Part shown: positions 16,966 to 25,741 of the stretch, piece by piece
Layout of the letters: each line of letters starts with the position of its first letter
How positions within the stretch are numbered: the stretch's first letter is position 1
From: Candidatus Nitrosacidococcus tergens
GTDB lineage: Bacteria; Pseudomonadota; Gammaproteobacteria; Nitrosococcales; Nitrosococcaceae
Direction of reading: 5' to 3'
Assembly: GCF_902810445.1 (NCBI RefSeq)
Contig: NZ_LR778175.1
Span: 62,001 to 126,000 of the forward strand
Length of the DNA: 64,000 bases
The notes under the pieces: model-generated
Databases searched by the model: none
What the model was told of the DNA's origin: nothing
Seen by the model: only the letters and a program-made list of their open reading frames with translations
Program-made: the position numbers and the translations under genes

Positions 16966-17379
16966 TTACTTCACAACCCGTAGCATAGGTTTACGGCTTT
17001 TATCCTTAGTATCTTTATCTGAAGGTGAAGTTGGTGGCGGAAGATCTTCTTGAGGGAAGGTCATACCTTGCCCATTTTCTTTAGCATAAATAGCTAGAGT
17101 TGCCTGTACTGGAAAGATAACTTCATGCACAATCCCAGAAAAACGCCCAGAAAAGCTAATCCAATCATTTTTTAATGATAGGTCTTTTACTGAGTAAGGA
17201 TGAATGTTAAGAATAATCTTTCCATCAGAAATATATTGCTCAGGTACTTTTACATCTGGAAAAGTAGCATTTACTACTAAATAAGGGGTTAATTGATTAT
17301 CCGTAATCCATTCATAAAAAGCACGAATTAAATAAGGACGGCTTGAACTAACAAAAGGAGGATTAGAAGCGTTACCCAT
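16966..17379 (-). CDS. sspB: ClpXP specificity-enhancing factor SspB
   Basis: The 137-residue adaptor delivers ssrA-tagged proteins to ClpXP. The N-terminal substrate-binding domain (SSRPYLIRAFYEWITDN, YLVVNATFP, ISFSGRFSG, VPVQA-like strand) covers about residues 10-105. A charged, disordered linker (PPTSPSDKDTKDKSRKP) leads to the short C-terminal ClpX-binding tail MLRVVK, which matches the family's terminal LRVVK. It is complete and lies 11 bases after the shortened sspA. Confidence 0.93.
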   Translation of the reverse strand: MGNASNPPFVSSSRPYLIRAFYEWITDNQLTPYLVVNATFPDVKVPEQYISDGKIILNIHPYSVKDLSLKNDWISFSGRFSGIVHEVIFPVQATLAIYAKENGQGMTFPQEDLPPPTSPSDKDTKDKSRKPMLRVVK

Positions 17380-17390
17380 AGTTTGCCAAG

Positions 17391-17687
17391 TTAGATAGCG
17401 AATCCAGCTCTCATATCTCGCTCAAAATCACTTAAGCTTTTTTGAAAAGATTGTCTAGAAAAAATACGATGAGCATACTCCCCAACTATCTTTGTTTTAA
17501 GAGAGAAATCGATTCCAGATATAGGCAATCCCCAAAGTAGGGGAGCTAAAGTAGCATAATGAATATCCGCATATTCGATAGATACCGGAATATCTTTTTC
17601 AGCCGCAATAATCTGAATAGAATGGTATGTTGGGCATAAGGGATCTGAAAAAAAAGTGATTGCCTTTTTTCTATTAGCAATAGGCAT
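17391..17687 (-). CDS. sspA: Stringent starvation protein A with large internal deletion
   Basis: SspA is an RNA-polymerase-associated, GST-fold protein of about 210 residues. This one has 98. Residues 1-41 match the N-terminal beta-alpha-beta unit (ITFFSDPLCPTYHSIQIIAAEKDIPV cut to its key part: FFSDPLCPTYHS). The sequence then jumps in frame to the family's C-terminal segment LAPLLWGLPISGIDF and YAHRIFSRQSFQKSLSDFERDMR. About 110 middle residues are missing, including the rest of the thioredoxin-like domain and the PHP surface loop used for RNA polymerase work in E. coli. The frame and downstream sspB are intact, so it may still be expressed; function is doubtful. Confidence 0.8.
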   Translation of the reverse strand: MPIANRKKAITFFSDPLCPTYHSIQIIAAEKDIPVSIEYADIHYATLAPLLWGLPISGIDFSLKTKIVGEYAHRIFSRQSFQKSLSDFERDMRAGFAI

Positions 17688-17743
17688 CAGGGTTTTTCCT
17701 TTAGAACTAAGCTATTAGTTATAATCTATCTATTATGAAATAA

Positions 17744-17781
17744 CTAGACAGCTCTAACTATAGTGAAATAGAGCTGTCTAG
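17744..17781 (-). terminator. Terminator hairpin after petC
   Basis: Perfect 13-base arms (17744-17756 and 17769-17781) flank a 12-base loop directly after the cytochrome c1 gene, with TTATTTC following on the minus strand. It separates the bc1 operon from sspA-sspB, which then need their own promoter in 17688-17743. Confidence 0.75.
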
Positions 17782-17788
17782 ATGCAAA

Positions 17789-18511
17789 TTAATGAACGTC
17801 TTTCCAGTATTCTTTTTTCAGCAAGTAGGTGACAATACAGAATATAGCGAGAAAGAATAGTACTTTTGGTCCATATTTTTGACGCTCAAGCTGGGCAGGT
17901 TCGCCTGCATAAGCTAAGAAATTGACTAAATCATCCAAGGCAACGCTAAACTCATTAGGAGTCATTGAGCCAGGTTCTGATATTTTTAATTCAGGATTGC
18001 CTTTTTTATCTCCCTTTTCAATAAGAGTTTGCCAACCTTGCAAAGACCATAGCGGATTTGGCATTGCTGTATCTTTAAATACAAGGTTATTAACCCCGGT
18101 AGGACGCTTAGGATCTAAGTAAAAAGTCCTCAAATAAGTATGAAGCCACTCCGCACCTTTATAACGAGTCACCAAGGTTAAATCTGGAGGTGTTACGCCA
18201 AACCATTTCTTAGAATCTTCAGGACGCATAGTTATAGTCATGGGATCACCAATTTTATCAGTGGTGAACATTAGATTCTTTTTAACATCTTCTTCATCTA
18301 ATCCCAGGTCTTTGGCTACTCGGTTATAACGCATATACTGTGCTGAGTGACAAGTCAAGCATCGATGAACAAAGATTTTTGCTCCTCTATAGAGCGAATC
18401 CTTATTATTCAGATCGATATTGACTTTATCAAGCGGATAATGGGATTCAGCAGCCGATACCAAAGTAGTTGATGAGATCAAAAATAATAAACAAACAATA
18501 GCCTTTTTCAT
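17789..18511 (-). CDS. petC: Ubiquinol-cytochrome c reductase, cytochrome c1
   Basis: The 240-residue periplasmic, C-terminally anchored haem protein of complex III. A signal peptide covers residues 1 to about 21. The haem site is CLTCH at 51-55, with the axial-ligand region DTAMPNPLWSLQG near 153-165. One hydrophobic helix (VLFFLAIFCIVTYLL) near the C-terminus anchors it. It passes electrons from the Rieske centre to soluble cytochromes. Its start overlaps the end of the cytochrome b gene by 4 bases, and a strong hairpin follows. Confidence 0.96.
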   Translation of the reverse strand: MKKAIVCLLFLISSTTLVSAAESHYPLDKVNIDLNNKDSLYRGAKIFVHRCLTCHSAQYMRYNRVAKDLGLDEEDVKKNLMFTTDKIGDPMTITMRPEDSKKWFGVTPPDLTLVTRYKGAEWLHTYLRTFYLDPKRPTGVNNLVFKDTAMPNPLWSLQGWQTLIEKGDKKGNPELKISEPGSMTPNEFSVALDDLVNFLAYAGEPAQLERQKYGPKVLFFLAIFCIVTYLLKKEYWKDVH

Positions 18512-19734
18512 TTGTAGATCACCCTCTCTGGAACGGGTTTAGTCTTATCCAACTTAGTATAAATTGGCATAAAAATAAAAAATGAGAAATATAATACAGC
18601 ACATATCCGTGCAATCATAGTCTTTTCAGGGCTAACTGGTTTTGTTCCTAAGTAGCCTAGTATGAAAAAGCTGATTACAAAAATAGCTAAAGCAATTTTA
18701 GAATATATTCCTTTGTAGCGCATTGATTTTACTGGGCTACGATCTAACCAAGGTAAGAAGAACCATACAACAAGAGATCCACCCATGGCAATCACACCAA
18801 AGAGCTTATCGGGTACTGCACGTAATATAGAATAGAAAGGAGTTAAATACCATAGAGGCTTAATTTCAGTAGGAGTTTTTAACGGATTTGCTGGCTCAAA
18901 GTTATCATTTTCTAAGAACCATCCACCTAGCTGAGGAGAATAAAAAATAATGGCAGCAAAGATAAATAAAAATATCGCATAACCCCATAAATCTTTCACG
19001 GTATAGTAAGGATGAAATGGAATACCATCAAGAGGAATACCATCTTTACCTTTAGTAGCTTTAATTTCTACTCCATCTGGGTTGTTAGAACCTTTTTCAT
19101 GGAGGGCTATAATATGAGCAACTACCATAGCCAATAAAAGTATAGGCACTAAGAATACATGGAAGGCAAAGAACCGATTTAAAGTAGGATCAGATACTAC
19201 AAAATCTCCTCGAATCCATTCGACTAAGCCTGTGCCAATGTAAGGAATAGCACCGAAAAGAGAAATAATTACCTGAGCACCCCAATAGGACATTTGACCC
19301 CATGGTTGAAGATAACCCATAAAGGCTTCTGCCATTAGCATGACATAAATAATCATCCCAATAATCCAGACAAGCTCTCTTGGGCTTCTATAGGATCCGT
19401 AGATTAATCCTCTAAATATATGAAGATAAATTACAATGAAGAATGCAGAGGCACCGGTAGAATGCATATAACGCATTAACCAGCCCCATTGCACATCTCG
19501 CATAATATGTTCAACACTACTAAAAGCAAGGGTTGCATCTGGCTTGAAGTGCATGGTTAAAAATAAGCCACTGGCAAGCTGAATGACTAATACCAACAGT
19601 GCTAAAGACCCGAAGTAATACCAAATATTAAAATTCTTTGGTGCATAGTACTCCGCCATGTGATCTTTCCATGGCTTGGATATTGGAAGACGATCATCTA
19701 TCCAATTAAATACTTGAACGACTATATTTTTCAT
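18508..19734 (-). CDS. petB: Ubiquinol-cytochrome c reductase, cytochrome b
   Basis: The 408-residue full-length (unsplit) cytochrome b holds both haems b and the quinone sites in the inner membrane. Seen are GWLMRYMHSTGASAFF with haem-ligand His, FMGYLQPWGQMSYWGAQVI, the second histidine pair in RFFAFHVFLVPILLL and the Qo-site variant with PLWYLTPFYSILRA. It overlaps the flanking Rieske and c1 genes by 1 and 4 bases, so the three subunits are translationally coupled. Confidence 0.96.
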   Translation of the reverse strand: MKNIVVQVFNWIDDRLPISKPWKDHMAEYYAPKNFNIWYYFGSLALLVLVIQLASGLFLTMHFKPDATLAFSSVEHIMRDVQWGWLMRYMHSTGASAFFIVIYLHIFRGLIYGSYRSPRELVWIIGMIIYVMLMAEAFMGYLQPWGQMSYWGAQVIISLFGAIPYIGTGLVEWIRGDFVVSDPTLNRFFAFHVFLVPILLLAMVVAHIIALHEKGSNNPDGVEIKATKGKDGIPLDGIPFHPYYTVKDLWGYAIFLFIFAAIIFYSPQLGGWFLENDNFEPANPLKTPTEIKPLWYLTPFYSILRAVPDKLFGVIAMGGSLVVWFFLPWLDRSPVKSMRYKGIYSKIALAIFVISFFILGYLGTKPVSPEKTMIARICAVLYFSFFIFMPIYTKLDKTKPVPERVIYK

Positions 19735-20342
19735 TAAGCCTTATCTCCTTCGTTTTCCCCAATCAATATCCGATTTTCAGCAAGATAGCGATAAGGAGGC
19801 ACAACTAGATTTAATGGAGCTGGAACACCCTCATATACTCGACCTGCAAGATCAAAACGAGAACCATGGCATGGGCAAAAGAATCCACCTTTCCAGTCAG
19901 CGCCTAAATCTTCAGGGGCTATATCTGGGCGATAGCTAGGAGAGCAACCTAAATGGGTACAAATACCCACAAGCACACCAATTTCAGGCTTAAGAGAGCG
20001 ATAATTATTTTTATCTGAATCGGGCTGTTGCGATACTTGATTGCTATTAGGGTCACGAAGTTTTCCGCTACTTGTTATCTCATCTAATTCTTTTAGCTCT
20101 TCTGGCGTACGGCGAAATACCCATACAGGTTGACCACGCCATTCAACAGTCATTAAATGACCTTCTTCAAGCTTGCTAATATCAACTTCTACTGGTGCAC
20201 CTGCAGCTTGTGCTTGTGCACTTGGCTGCATAGATTGGATAAACGGCACAGCTGCAAACCCTATACCCACTCCACCAACGGCAGTAGCAGCCGCTGTAAC
20301 AAGGCGACGTCTACCTTGATCGACGTTGTCTGTTATGCTCAT
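19734..20342 (-). CDS. petA: Ubiquinol-cytochrome c reductase, Rieske iron-sulfur subunit
   Basis: The 202-residue protein has a twin-arginine-type N-terminus (GRRRLVTAA) and a single membrane helix, then the Rieske domain: Cys128-Thr-His130-Leu-Gly-Cys133 and Cys156-Pro-Cys158-His159. These supply the 2Fe-2S ligands and the disulfide. It is the first gene of the petABC operon; the roughly 300-base region upstream (20343-20638) separates it from the divergent fmdB and should hold its promoter. Confidence 0.96.
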   Translation of the reverse strand: MSITDNVDQGRRRLVTAAATAVGGVGIGFAAVPFIQSMQPSAQAQAAGAPVEVDISKLEEGHLMTVEWRGQPVWVFRRTPEELKELDEITSSGKLRDPNSNQVSQQPDSDKNNYRSLKPEIGVLVGICTHLGCSPSYRPDIAPEDLGADWKGGFFCPCHGSRFDLAGRVYEGVPAPLNLVVPPYRYLAENRILIGENEGDKA

Positions 20343-20638
20343 ACATTTTACTCCCTCATTAATAAGGTAAACTATTAAAATAAAAACTAATCTTGCTAAA
20401 AAACAAGAATCTATAGTACTTTTTTGTCCAGCAATTTTACCATAAAAGGTATTGGAAGCTGGGTATCCATCAGATAGTTATTACCACATAAAGCTAGCTC
20501 TAATCCTAGTTTAGTGTATGAAGTTTATGGAAGATAGATATTATTAAATACTCTTTAATTATTTAATAGTTAAATTGTTATAAAAATATTCTGATATTTA
20601 AGATTGTCAAATTTAAAATTTTAATAGTGGAGGAAACT

Positions 20639-20962
20639 ATGCCTATTTATGAATATCGTTGCCAAGCATGTGGCCATGAGATAGAGGTTTTACAAAAGAT
20701 TACAGATGAACCATTATCTCAATGTCCCTCTTGTAATACGTATCAACTAAGTAAATTAATTTCAGCTGCAGGTTTTCGCCTTAAAGGCGGTGGCTGGTAT
20801 GAAACAGACTTTAAAAGTAATAAAAATAAACGAAATTTAGTCTCATCAAGTGATGCCCCAAAGGAGGGATCAAATAATACTGAGAGTGGTAAAGATAGTG
20901 CTGGACCAGCAACAACTCAGTCTAAAGAGAGTAGTACACTTACCACATCAACGAACAAATAA
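20639..20962 (+). CDS. FmdB-family zinc-ribbon protein
   Basis: This small protein starts at the ATG at 20639, because the GGAGG just upstream (20629-20633) is its ribosome-binding site and would lie inside any longer frame. It begins MPIYEYRCQACGHEIE and contains CxxC pairs (CQAC and CPSC) forming a zinc ribbon. A Ser/Thr/Lys-rich disordered tail follows. FmdB-type proteins often precede aspS, as here (90 bases). The family is described as a putative regulator, but its function is not established. Confidence 0.9.
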   Translation: MPIYEYRCQACGHEIEVLQKITDEPLSQCPSCNTYQLSKLISAAGFRLKGGGWYETDFKSNKNKRNLVSSSDAPKEGSNNTESGKDSAGPATTQSKESSTLTTSTNK

Positions 20963-21051
20963 AATTTATATTTTTTAGTATTTACCTTTATTAATAAAGG
21001 TATTGTCGCTTACACTTATCGGCTTAACTATATTTATTTTGAGGAGTATTC

Positions 21052-22839
21052 ATGCGCAGCCACTACTGCGGAGATTTGTCTATCAATCATCTGAATCAAG
21101 AGGTTATCGTTTGCGGTTGGGTAAATCGCCGCCGAGATCATGGAGGGGTTATTTTCATCGATCTTCGAGATAGAGAAGGTATCGTTCAATTAGTTTTTGA
21201 TCCTCAGCACTCCCCAGAAAGTTTTACCCTTGCAGATCAAGTAAGAAGCGAATATGTCCTCCAAGTCAAAGGGCAAATACGACCTCGCCCAAAGGGAACT
21301 GAAAATTTAGATTTAGCGACTGGTCAAATAGAAGTGTGGGGGCAGGATCTAAAAATCCTCAATGCTTCGGAGACACCTCCATTTCCAGTAGATGAAAAAA
21401 TGGAAGTAGGAGAAGAAACTAGATTACGTTATCGCTATATTGATCTTCGCCGTCCTGAAAATTTACAACGGTTGCGAACTCGCTCCTTAATTGTACAGCA
21501 GCTAAGAAATTTTTTAGACAGCCAAGGATTTATTGATATTGATACTCCTATTTTAACTAAGTCTACTCCAGAGGGAGCTAGAGATTTTCTTGTGCCTAGC
21601 CGAACCCATCCAGGAGAGTTTTTTGCGTTGCCTCAATCTCCTCAACTGTTTAAGCAATTGCTTATGGTTGCTGGGATAGATCGCTATTATCAAGTGGCTC
21701 ACTGTTTTCGAGATGAGGATTTAAGAGCTGATCGGCAACCTGAATTTACTCAATTAGATATAGAAACTTCATTTATCCATGAAGATACCCTGATGGATCT
21801 GATGGAACAGATGATTACCAAATTGTTCGCTACGGTACTCAATACTCAGCTTACTACTCCTTTTACACGGATGGCCTATACAGAGGCTCTTAATCAATTT
21901 GGCTCAGACAAGCCTGATTTACGGATTCCTTTAAAGCTCATTGATATTGGAGATTTAATGCAGGAAGTAGAATTTAAAGTTTTCTCCGAGCCCGCACAAA
22001 ATCCTCAGAGCCGAGTTGCGGTATTACGGCTACCAGGTGGCGCAACGTTAAGTCGGAAAGAAATTGATGATTACACAAAATTTACCGCAACCTATGGTGC
22101 TAAAGGACTTGCCTATATTAAAGTAATAAACTGTAGTCAAGGGACTGAAGGATTACAATCTCCCATTCTTAAGTTCATTCCTAATGAAGTAGTAGAAGAA
22201 ATTTTAAATCGTACCCAAGCAGTAGATGGGGATATTTTGTTCTTTGGTGCTGATAAATCTTATATCGTAAACGAAGCTTTGGGTGCACTACGAGTTAAAC
22301 TAGGTCATGATCATGGTTTAGTTGAACAGGGCTGGCGACCATTATGGGTAGTTGATTTTCCCATGTTTGAATGGGATGAAAAAGAAAATAGATGGCATGC
22401 ACTTCATCACCCATTTACCTCTCCCAAAGAAGAAGATCTACCCTTACTTGAGCAAAACCCAGCCGCTTGCCGATCCCGTGCCTATGATTTAGTACTCAAC
22501 GGTACTGAAGTCGGTGGGGGATCTATGCGTATTTTTCAATCTAAAACTCAAGCACAAGTATTTCAGCTTTTAGGAATTAATGATGTAGAAGTTCAAGAAA
22601 AATTTGGCTTTTTACTTAATGCACTAAAATACGGTTGTCCTCCCCATGGGGGTATTGCTTTTGGCTTAGACCGCTTGGCCATGTTAATGACTAGAAGCAA
22701 CTCAATTCGAGAAGTGATTGCTTTTCCAAAAACTCAAACTGCCAGCTGCCCATTAACAGAAGCCCCCGGATCAGTTTCTGAATCTCAACTCCGTGAGCTT
22801 AAAATTAAGATAATTAATCAACCATCCCTTGTAAAATAG
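21052..22839 (+). CDS. aspS: Aspartyl-tRNA synthetase
   Basis: The 595-residue bacterial-type class II synthetase has an N-terminal OB anticodon domain (VCGWVNRRRDHGGVIFIDLRD), motif 2 (HCFRDEDLRADRQPEFTQLD), the GAD insertion domain and C-terminal motif 3 (GIAFGLDRLAMLM). Length is typical. A GGAG site (21042-21045) precedes the ATG. Whether it is discriminating or also charges tRNA-Asn cannot be settled by eye. Confidence 0.97.
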   Translation: MRSHYCGDLSINHLNQEVIVCGWVNRRRDHGGVIFIDLRDREGIVQLVFDPQHSPESFTLADQVRSEYVLQVKGQIRPRPKGTENLDLATGQIEVWGQDLKILNASETPPFPVDEKMEVGEETRLRYRYIDLRRPENLQRLRTRSLIVQQLRNFLDSQGFIDIDTPILTKSTPEGARDFLVPSRTHPGEFFALPQSPQLFKQLLMVAGIDRYYQVAHCFRDEDLRADRQPEFTQLDIETSFIHEDTLMDLMEQMITKLFATVLNTQLTTPFTRMAYTEALNQFGSDKPDLRIPLKLIDIGDLMQEVEFKVFSEPAQNPQSRVAVLRLPGGATLSRKEIDDYTKFTATYGAKGLAYIKVINCSQGTEGLQSPILKFIPNEVVEEILNRTQAVDGDILFFGADKSYIVNEALGALRVKLGHDHGLVEQGWRPLWVVDFPMFEWDEKENRWHALHHPFTSPKEEDLPLLEQNPAACRSRAYDLVLNGTEVGGGSMRIFQSKTQAQVFQLLGINDVEVQEKFGFLLNALKYGCPPHGGIAFGLDRLAMLMTRSNSIREVIAFPKTQTASCPLTEAPGSVSESQLRELKIKIINQPSLVK

Positions 22840-22958
22840 ATAAGTAGCCAAAATTTTATAATCTTAAGAAGATGCTACCGTGCTAAATTGAATTGATTGT
22901 GGTATGAGTATTTTAATTCACAAGTAATTTTGACTAGTTTTTAATGGAGGCTAGAATT

Positions 22959-24053
22959 ATGGCTGAAGCAGCAATAGCAATCCAAAATTACATGGATCTA
23001 AATGATGAGGATTGCCAAGCTCGAGCACTTAAAGCGAAAGAATCATTGGGATCAAAGTTAGTTATTCTTGGTCACCACTACCAAAGGGAAGAGGTCATTC
23101 GATTCGCTGATTATTCTGGAGATTCTCTGAAGCTTTCTCGTCAAGCCGCTGCTTCTGATGCAAAATATATTATTTTCTGTGGTGTACATTTTATGGCGGA
23201 AGTAGCAGACATTCTCTCCCGTCCTGAACAAGTAGTAGTACTACCCGATCTTGCAGCAGGGTGTTCTATGGCTGATATGGCAGATTTAGCAAAAGTAGAG
23301 AGAGCTTGGAAAGAGCTAGGTCGAATTATAGATACTCAGAAAGTTATTCCTGTGACCTATATTAATTCTGCAGCCAATCTAAAAGCATTTTGTGGACGTC
23401 ATGGGGGTATTGTATGTACTTCTAGTAATGCTCAGGCTGTGCTGAGTTGGGCATTTGAACGTGGAGAAAAAGTATTATTTTTCCCCGATCAGCATTTAGG
23501 AAGAAATACTGCTTATAAAATGGGAATCTCTCTAGAGGAGATGGCAGTATGGAACTTTCTAAGACCTCGTGGAGGGTTAACGCCAGAGAAAATCTGTGAT
23601 GCAAGAATTATCTTATGGCAAGGGTATTGCTCCGTGCATCAAATGTTTCAACCTGAGCATATTGATCGCTTCCTTGAACGCTATCCTGATGCAAAAATTA
23701 TTTCTCATCCTGAAAATAGCTTTGAAGTATGCCAAAAATCCCATTATGTAGGATCCACTGAATACATCATCAAAACCATTACGGAAAGTCCACCAAACAC
23801 ACGATGGTTAGTAGGGACTGAACTGAATTTAGTCAATCGGCTACATGAACGATTTAAACACGAAGGTAAATCGATTCACTTCATGTCGCCCACTGTGTGT
23901 ATGTGCTCGACTATGTTCCGTACTGATCCTCAGCATTTGGCTTGGTCTTTAGAAAATTTAGCTCAAGATAACGTTGTAAACCAAATTAAAGTACCAGAAA
24001 AAGATGCAGAACTTGCTCGTTTAACCCTAGATAGAATGCTTGAAATTTCTTAA
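22959..24053 (+). CDS. nadA: Quinolinate synthase A
   Basis: NadA condenses iminoaspartate with dihydroxyacetone phosphate to quinolinate in NAD synthesis and holds a 4Fe-4S cluster. The start is taken at 22959 because GGAGG at 22946-22950 fits as its ribosome-binding site. Landmarks are LGHHYQREEVIRFADYSGDSL cut to GHHYQ, FCGVHFMAE, the cluster cysteine in LAAGCSMAD, the second in CTSSNA, MSPTVCMCSTMFR with the third, and VGTELNLVNRL. At about 364 residues it is the longer form of the family. Confidence 0.95.
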   Translation: MAEAAIAIQNYMDLNDEDCQARALKAKESLGSKLVILGHHYQREEVIRFADYSGDSLKLSRQAAASDAKYIIFCGVHFMAEVADILSRPEQVVVLPDLAAGCSMADMADLAKVERAWKELGRIIDTQKVIPVTYINSAANLKAFCGRHGGIVCTSSNAQAVLSWAFERGEKVLFFPDQHLGRNTAYKMGISLEEMAVWNFLRPRGGLTPEKICDARIILWQGYCSVHQMFQPEHIDRFLERYPDAKIISHPENSFEVCQKSHYVGSTEYIIKTITESPPNTRWLVGTELNLVNRLHERFKHEGKSIHFMSPTVCMCSTMFRTDPQHLAWSLENLAQDNVVNQIKVPEKDAELARLTLDRMLEIS

Positions 24054-24073
24054 GTTATATAGAAAAAATAATT

Positions 24074-24319
24074 ATGAGTGAAACAACAGCCCAAAATACT
24101 TCAACCCATAAAATCCAGCCTAATGCAGAGCACACTTATGAAGTTACTTATGCAGATCTTCCCCTTTCTTGTCCTATGTCTTCAATGGAAAATTGGAACT
24201 CCCATCCTCGAGTTTATATCCCTATTACTGAGACAGGGAAAAGTCAATGTCCCTACTGTAGTGCCCAATATATTTTAAAAGGCTGGCATTCTCATCCAAA
24301 AAAACACAATACTTATTAA
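24074..24319 (+). CDS. Small zinc-finger domain protein (COG4391-like)
   Basis: The 81-residue protein has LPLSCPM, WNSHPRVYIPI and CPYCSAQYIL followed by a His-rich tail. This matches the small zinc-finger family related to the complex I NDUFS6 domain, in which three Cys/His groups bind zinc. It is 20 bases downstream of nadA and probably co-transcribed. Its role in bacteria is not known. Confidence 0.8.
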   Translation: MSETTAQNTSTHKIQPNAEHTYEVTYADLPLSCPMSSMENWNSHPRVYIPITETGKSQCPYCSAQYILKGWHSHPKKHNTY

Positions 24320-24329
24320 GAAATTGGTA

Positions 24330-24530
24330 TTAGCGGCGAAAGAGCCAAAATACCAAACTGATGATGATGCTAATTAAAATAGAAGTTGTAATAGGGAAGT
24401 AAAAACTGAAATTTTCCCGCTTAATTACAATATCTCCTGGAAGCTGGCCTAGGTTTAACTTAGTGAGCCATGGCCAAGCTAACCCCACTAAAATAAATAA
24501 TACTCCTAATATCATCAATATTCGTTGCAT
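24330..24530 (-). CDS. DUF2905 small membrane protein
   Basis: The ATG at 24528-24530 is preferred over one 30 bases further upstream because AAGGGAAG precedes it at a suitable distance. The 66-residue product has two hydrophobic helices (MILGVLFILVGLAW and a C-terminal TSILISIIISLVFWLF) flanking a conserved L-G-x-L-P-G-D-I-x-I segment diagnostic of DUF2905. Function unknown. It lies between two plus-strand genes. Confidence 0.8.
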   Translation of the reverse strand: MQRILMILGVLFILVGLAWPWLTKLNLGQLPGDIVIKRENFSFYFPITTSILISIIISLVFWLFRR

Positions 24531-24563
24531 GGCATCTTCCCTTTTATATACAGCTAACATTTT

Positions 24564-25526
24564 ATGCTACACCAAGTAGCGATTGGTGTAATTATCAATC
24601 AACAAGGACAAGTGCTTTTAGCAAAGCGTGCCCCTCATGTACATCAAGGGAATTTATGGGAGTTCCCTGGGGGGAAACTAGAGTTAAAGGAGAATGCTTA
24701 TGAAGCTCTTGTTAGAGAGCTCAAAGAAGAATTAGATATTACCGTACTTAATGCTCGACCCCTATTACAGACTTACTATCACTATCCAGATAAATCAATT
24801 CAATTAAATGTATACAAAATCAGTAGTTTTTTAGGGATTCCTCAAGGAAGCGAAGGTCAGCCTATTATTTGGGTTTTCCCTAAGGATTTAAAAAATTATG
24901 CTTTTCCACAAGCTAGCCAACATATTATTAGAGCAATTCTCCTTCCTTCCATTTATTTAATTACTAATGATTTTGTAGAAAACCAGCAAAAATTCCTAGC
25001 AACCTTAAAGAGATCCTTAGATTCAGGAATACGCTTAATACAGTTAAGAGTTAAAAGTATCAGCCAAACTAATTATGTTGCTTTAGCAGAAAAAGCAAAA
25101 AATCTTTGTATGAACTACCAAGCAATTTTACTAGTAAATTCTCACTTTGAATGGATAAATACGGTTAATGTAGATGGAATTCATCTTACGAGTACCCAAC
25201 TTATGAGTTTATCCAAGCGACCTTTAAATTCTGAAAAATGGGTGGCTGCTTCTTGTCATAATAAAGAAGAATTAGCTTATGCTGCTAAGATTGGTATTGA
25301 TTTTACGGTATTGGGGCCAGTGTTTAAAACTCAATCCCATCCTAGTACTTTATCTATAGGTTGGCAGCATTTTCAAAAGCTTAAAAGTACAGTCCCTTTC
25401 CCTATTTATGGTTTAGGTGGGCTAACCTTAAATCATATTCAAGAATCTTGGAATCATGGGGCGCAGGGGATTGCAGCGATAAGTGCTTTATGGGGAAAAT
25501 CGCTAAAATTACCTTCTTTTGATTAA
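24564..25526 (+). CDS. Nudix hydrolase fused to ThiE-like domain
   Basis: A 320-residue two-domain protein. Residues 1 to about 130 are a MutT-type Nudix hydrolase with the Nudix box GGKLELKENAYEALVRELKEEL in split form: GGKLE, then RELKEEL. Residues about 140-315 resemble thiamine phosphate synthase: GIRLIQLRVK, ILLVNSH, GIHLTS, FTVLGPVF and GLGGL. This fusion is known in gammaproteobacteria and is annotated as a MutT family protein. Sanitising 8-oxo-dGTP is likely for the first domain; the second may have lost TMP synthase activity. Confidence 0.87.
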   Translation: MLHQVAIGVIINQQGQVLLAKRAPHVHQGNLWEFPGGKLELKENAYEALVRELKEELDITVLNARPLLQTYYHYPDKSIQLNVYKISSFLGIPQGSEGQPIIWVFPKDLKNYAFPQASQHIIRAILLPSIYLITNDFVENQQKFLATLKRSLDSGIRLIQLRVKSISQTNYVALAEKAKNLCMNYQAILLVNSHFEWINTVNVDGIHLTSTQLMSLSKRPLNSEKWVAASCHNKEELAYAAKIGIDFTVLGPVFKTQSHPSTLSIGWQHFQKLKSTVPFPIYGLGGLTLNHIQESWNHGAQGIAAISALWGKSLKLPSFD

Positions 25527-25528
25527 TA

Positions 25529-25735
25529 TCATTTTTCAGGATACATATTCTCGATAGCATCCTTATCTAGGCGTTCTTCTCCAGGAATATAATGCTTTTC
25601 TCCTGCCCAAGCGCCTAAATCAACTAAACGGCATCGTTCACTACAAAAGGGTCTCCAGGGATTTTGCTCTGACCAAATAGCTTCTTTTTTACAGGTAGGG
25701 CAGGGGATAGCACGTCTACTCGATTTACTCACCAT
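25529..25735 (-). CDS. yacG: DNA gyrase inhibitor YacG
   Basis: The 68-residue zinc protein has CPTCK near residue 13 and FCSERCRLVDLGAW near residue 31: the four cysteines and LGxW segment that define YacG, which binds GyrB and inhibits gyrase in E. coli. It follows coaE by 6 bases, the usual coaE-yacG pairing, and its stop is 2 bases from the convergent Nudix gene. Confidence 0.92.
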   Translation of the reverse strand: MVSKSSRRAIPCPTCKKEAIWSEQNPWRPFCSERCRLVDLGAWAGEKHYIPGEERLDKDAIENMYPEK

Positions 25736-25741
25736 AAGTTT

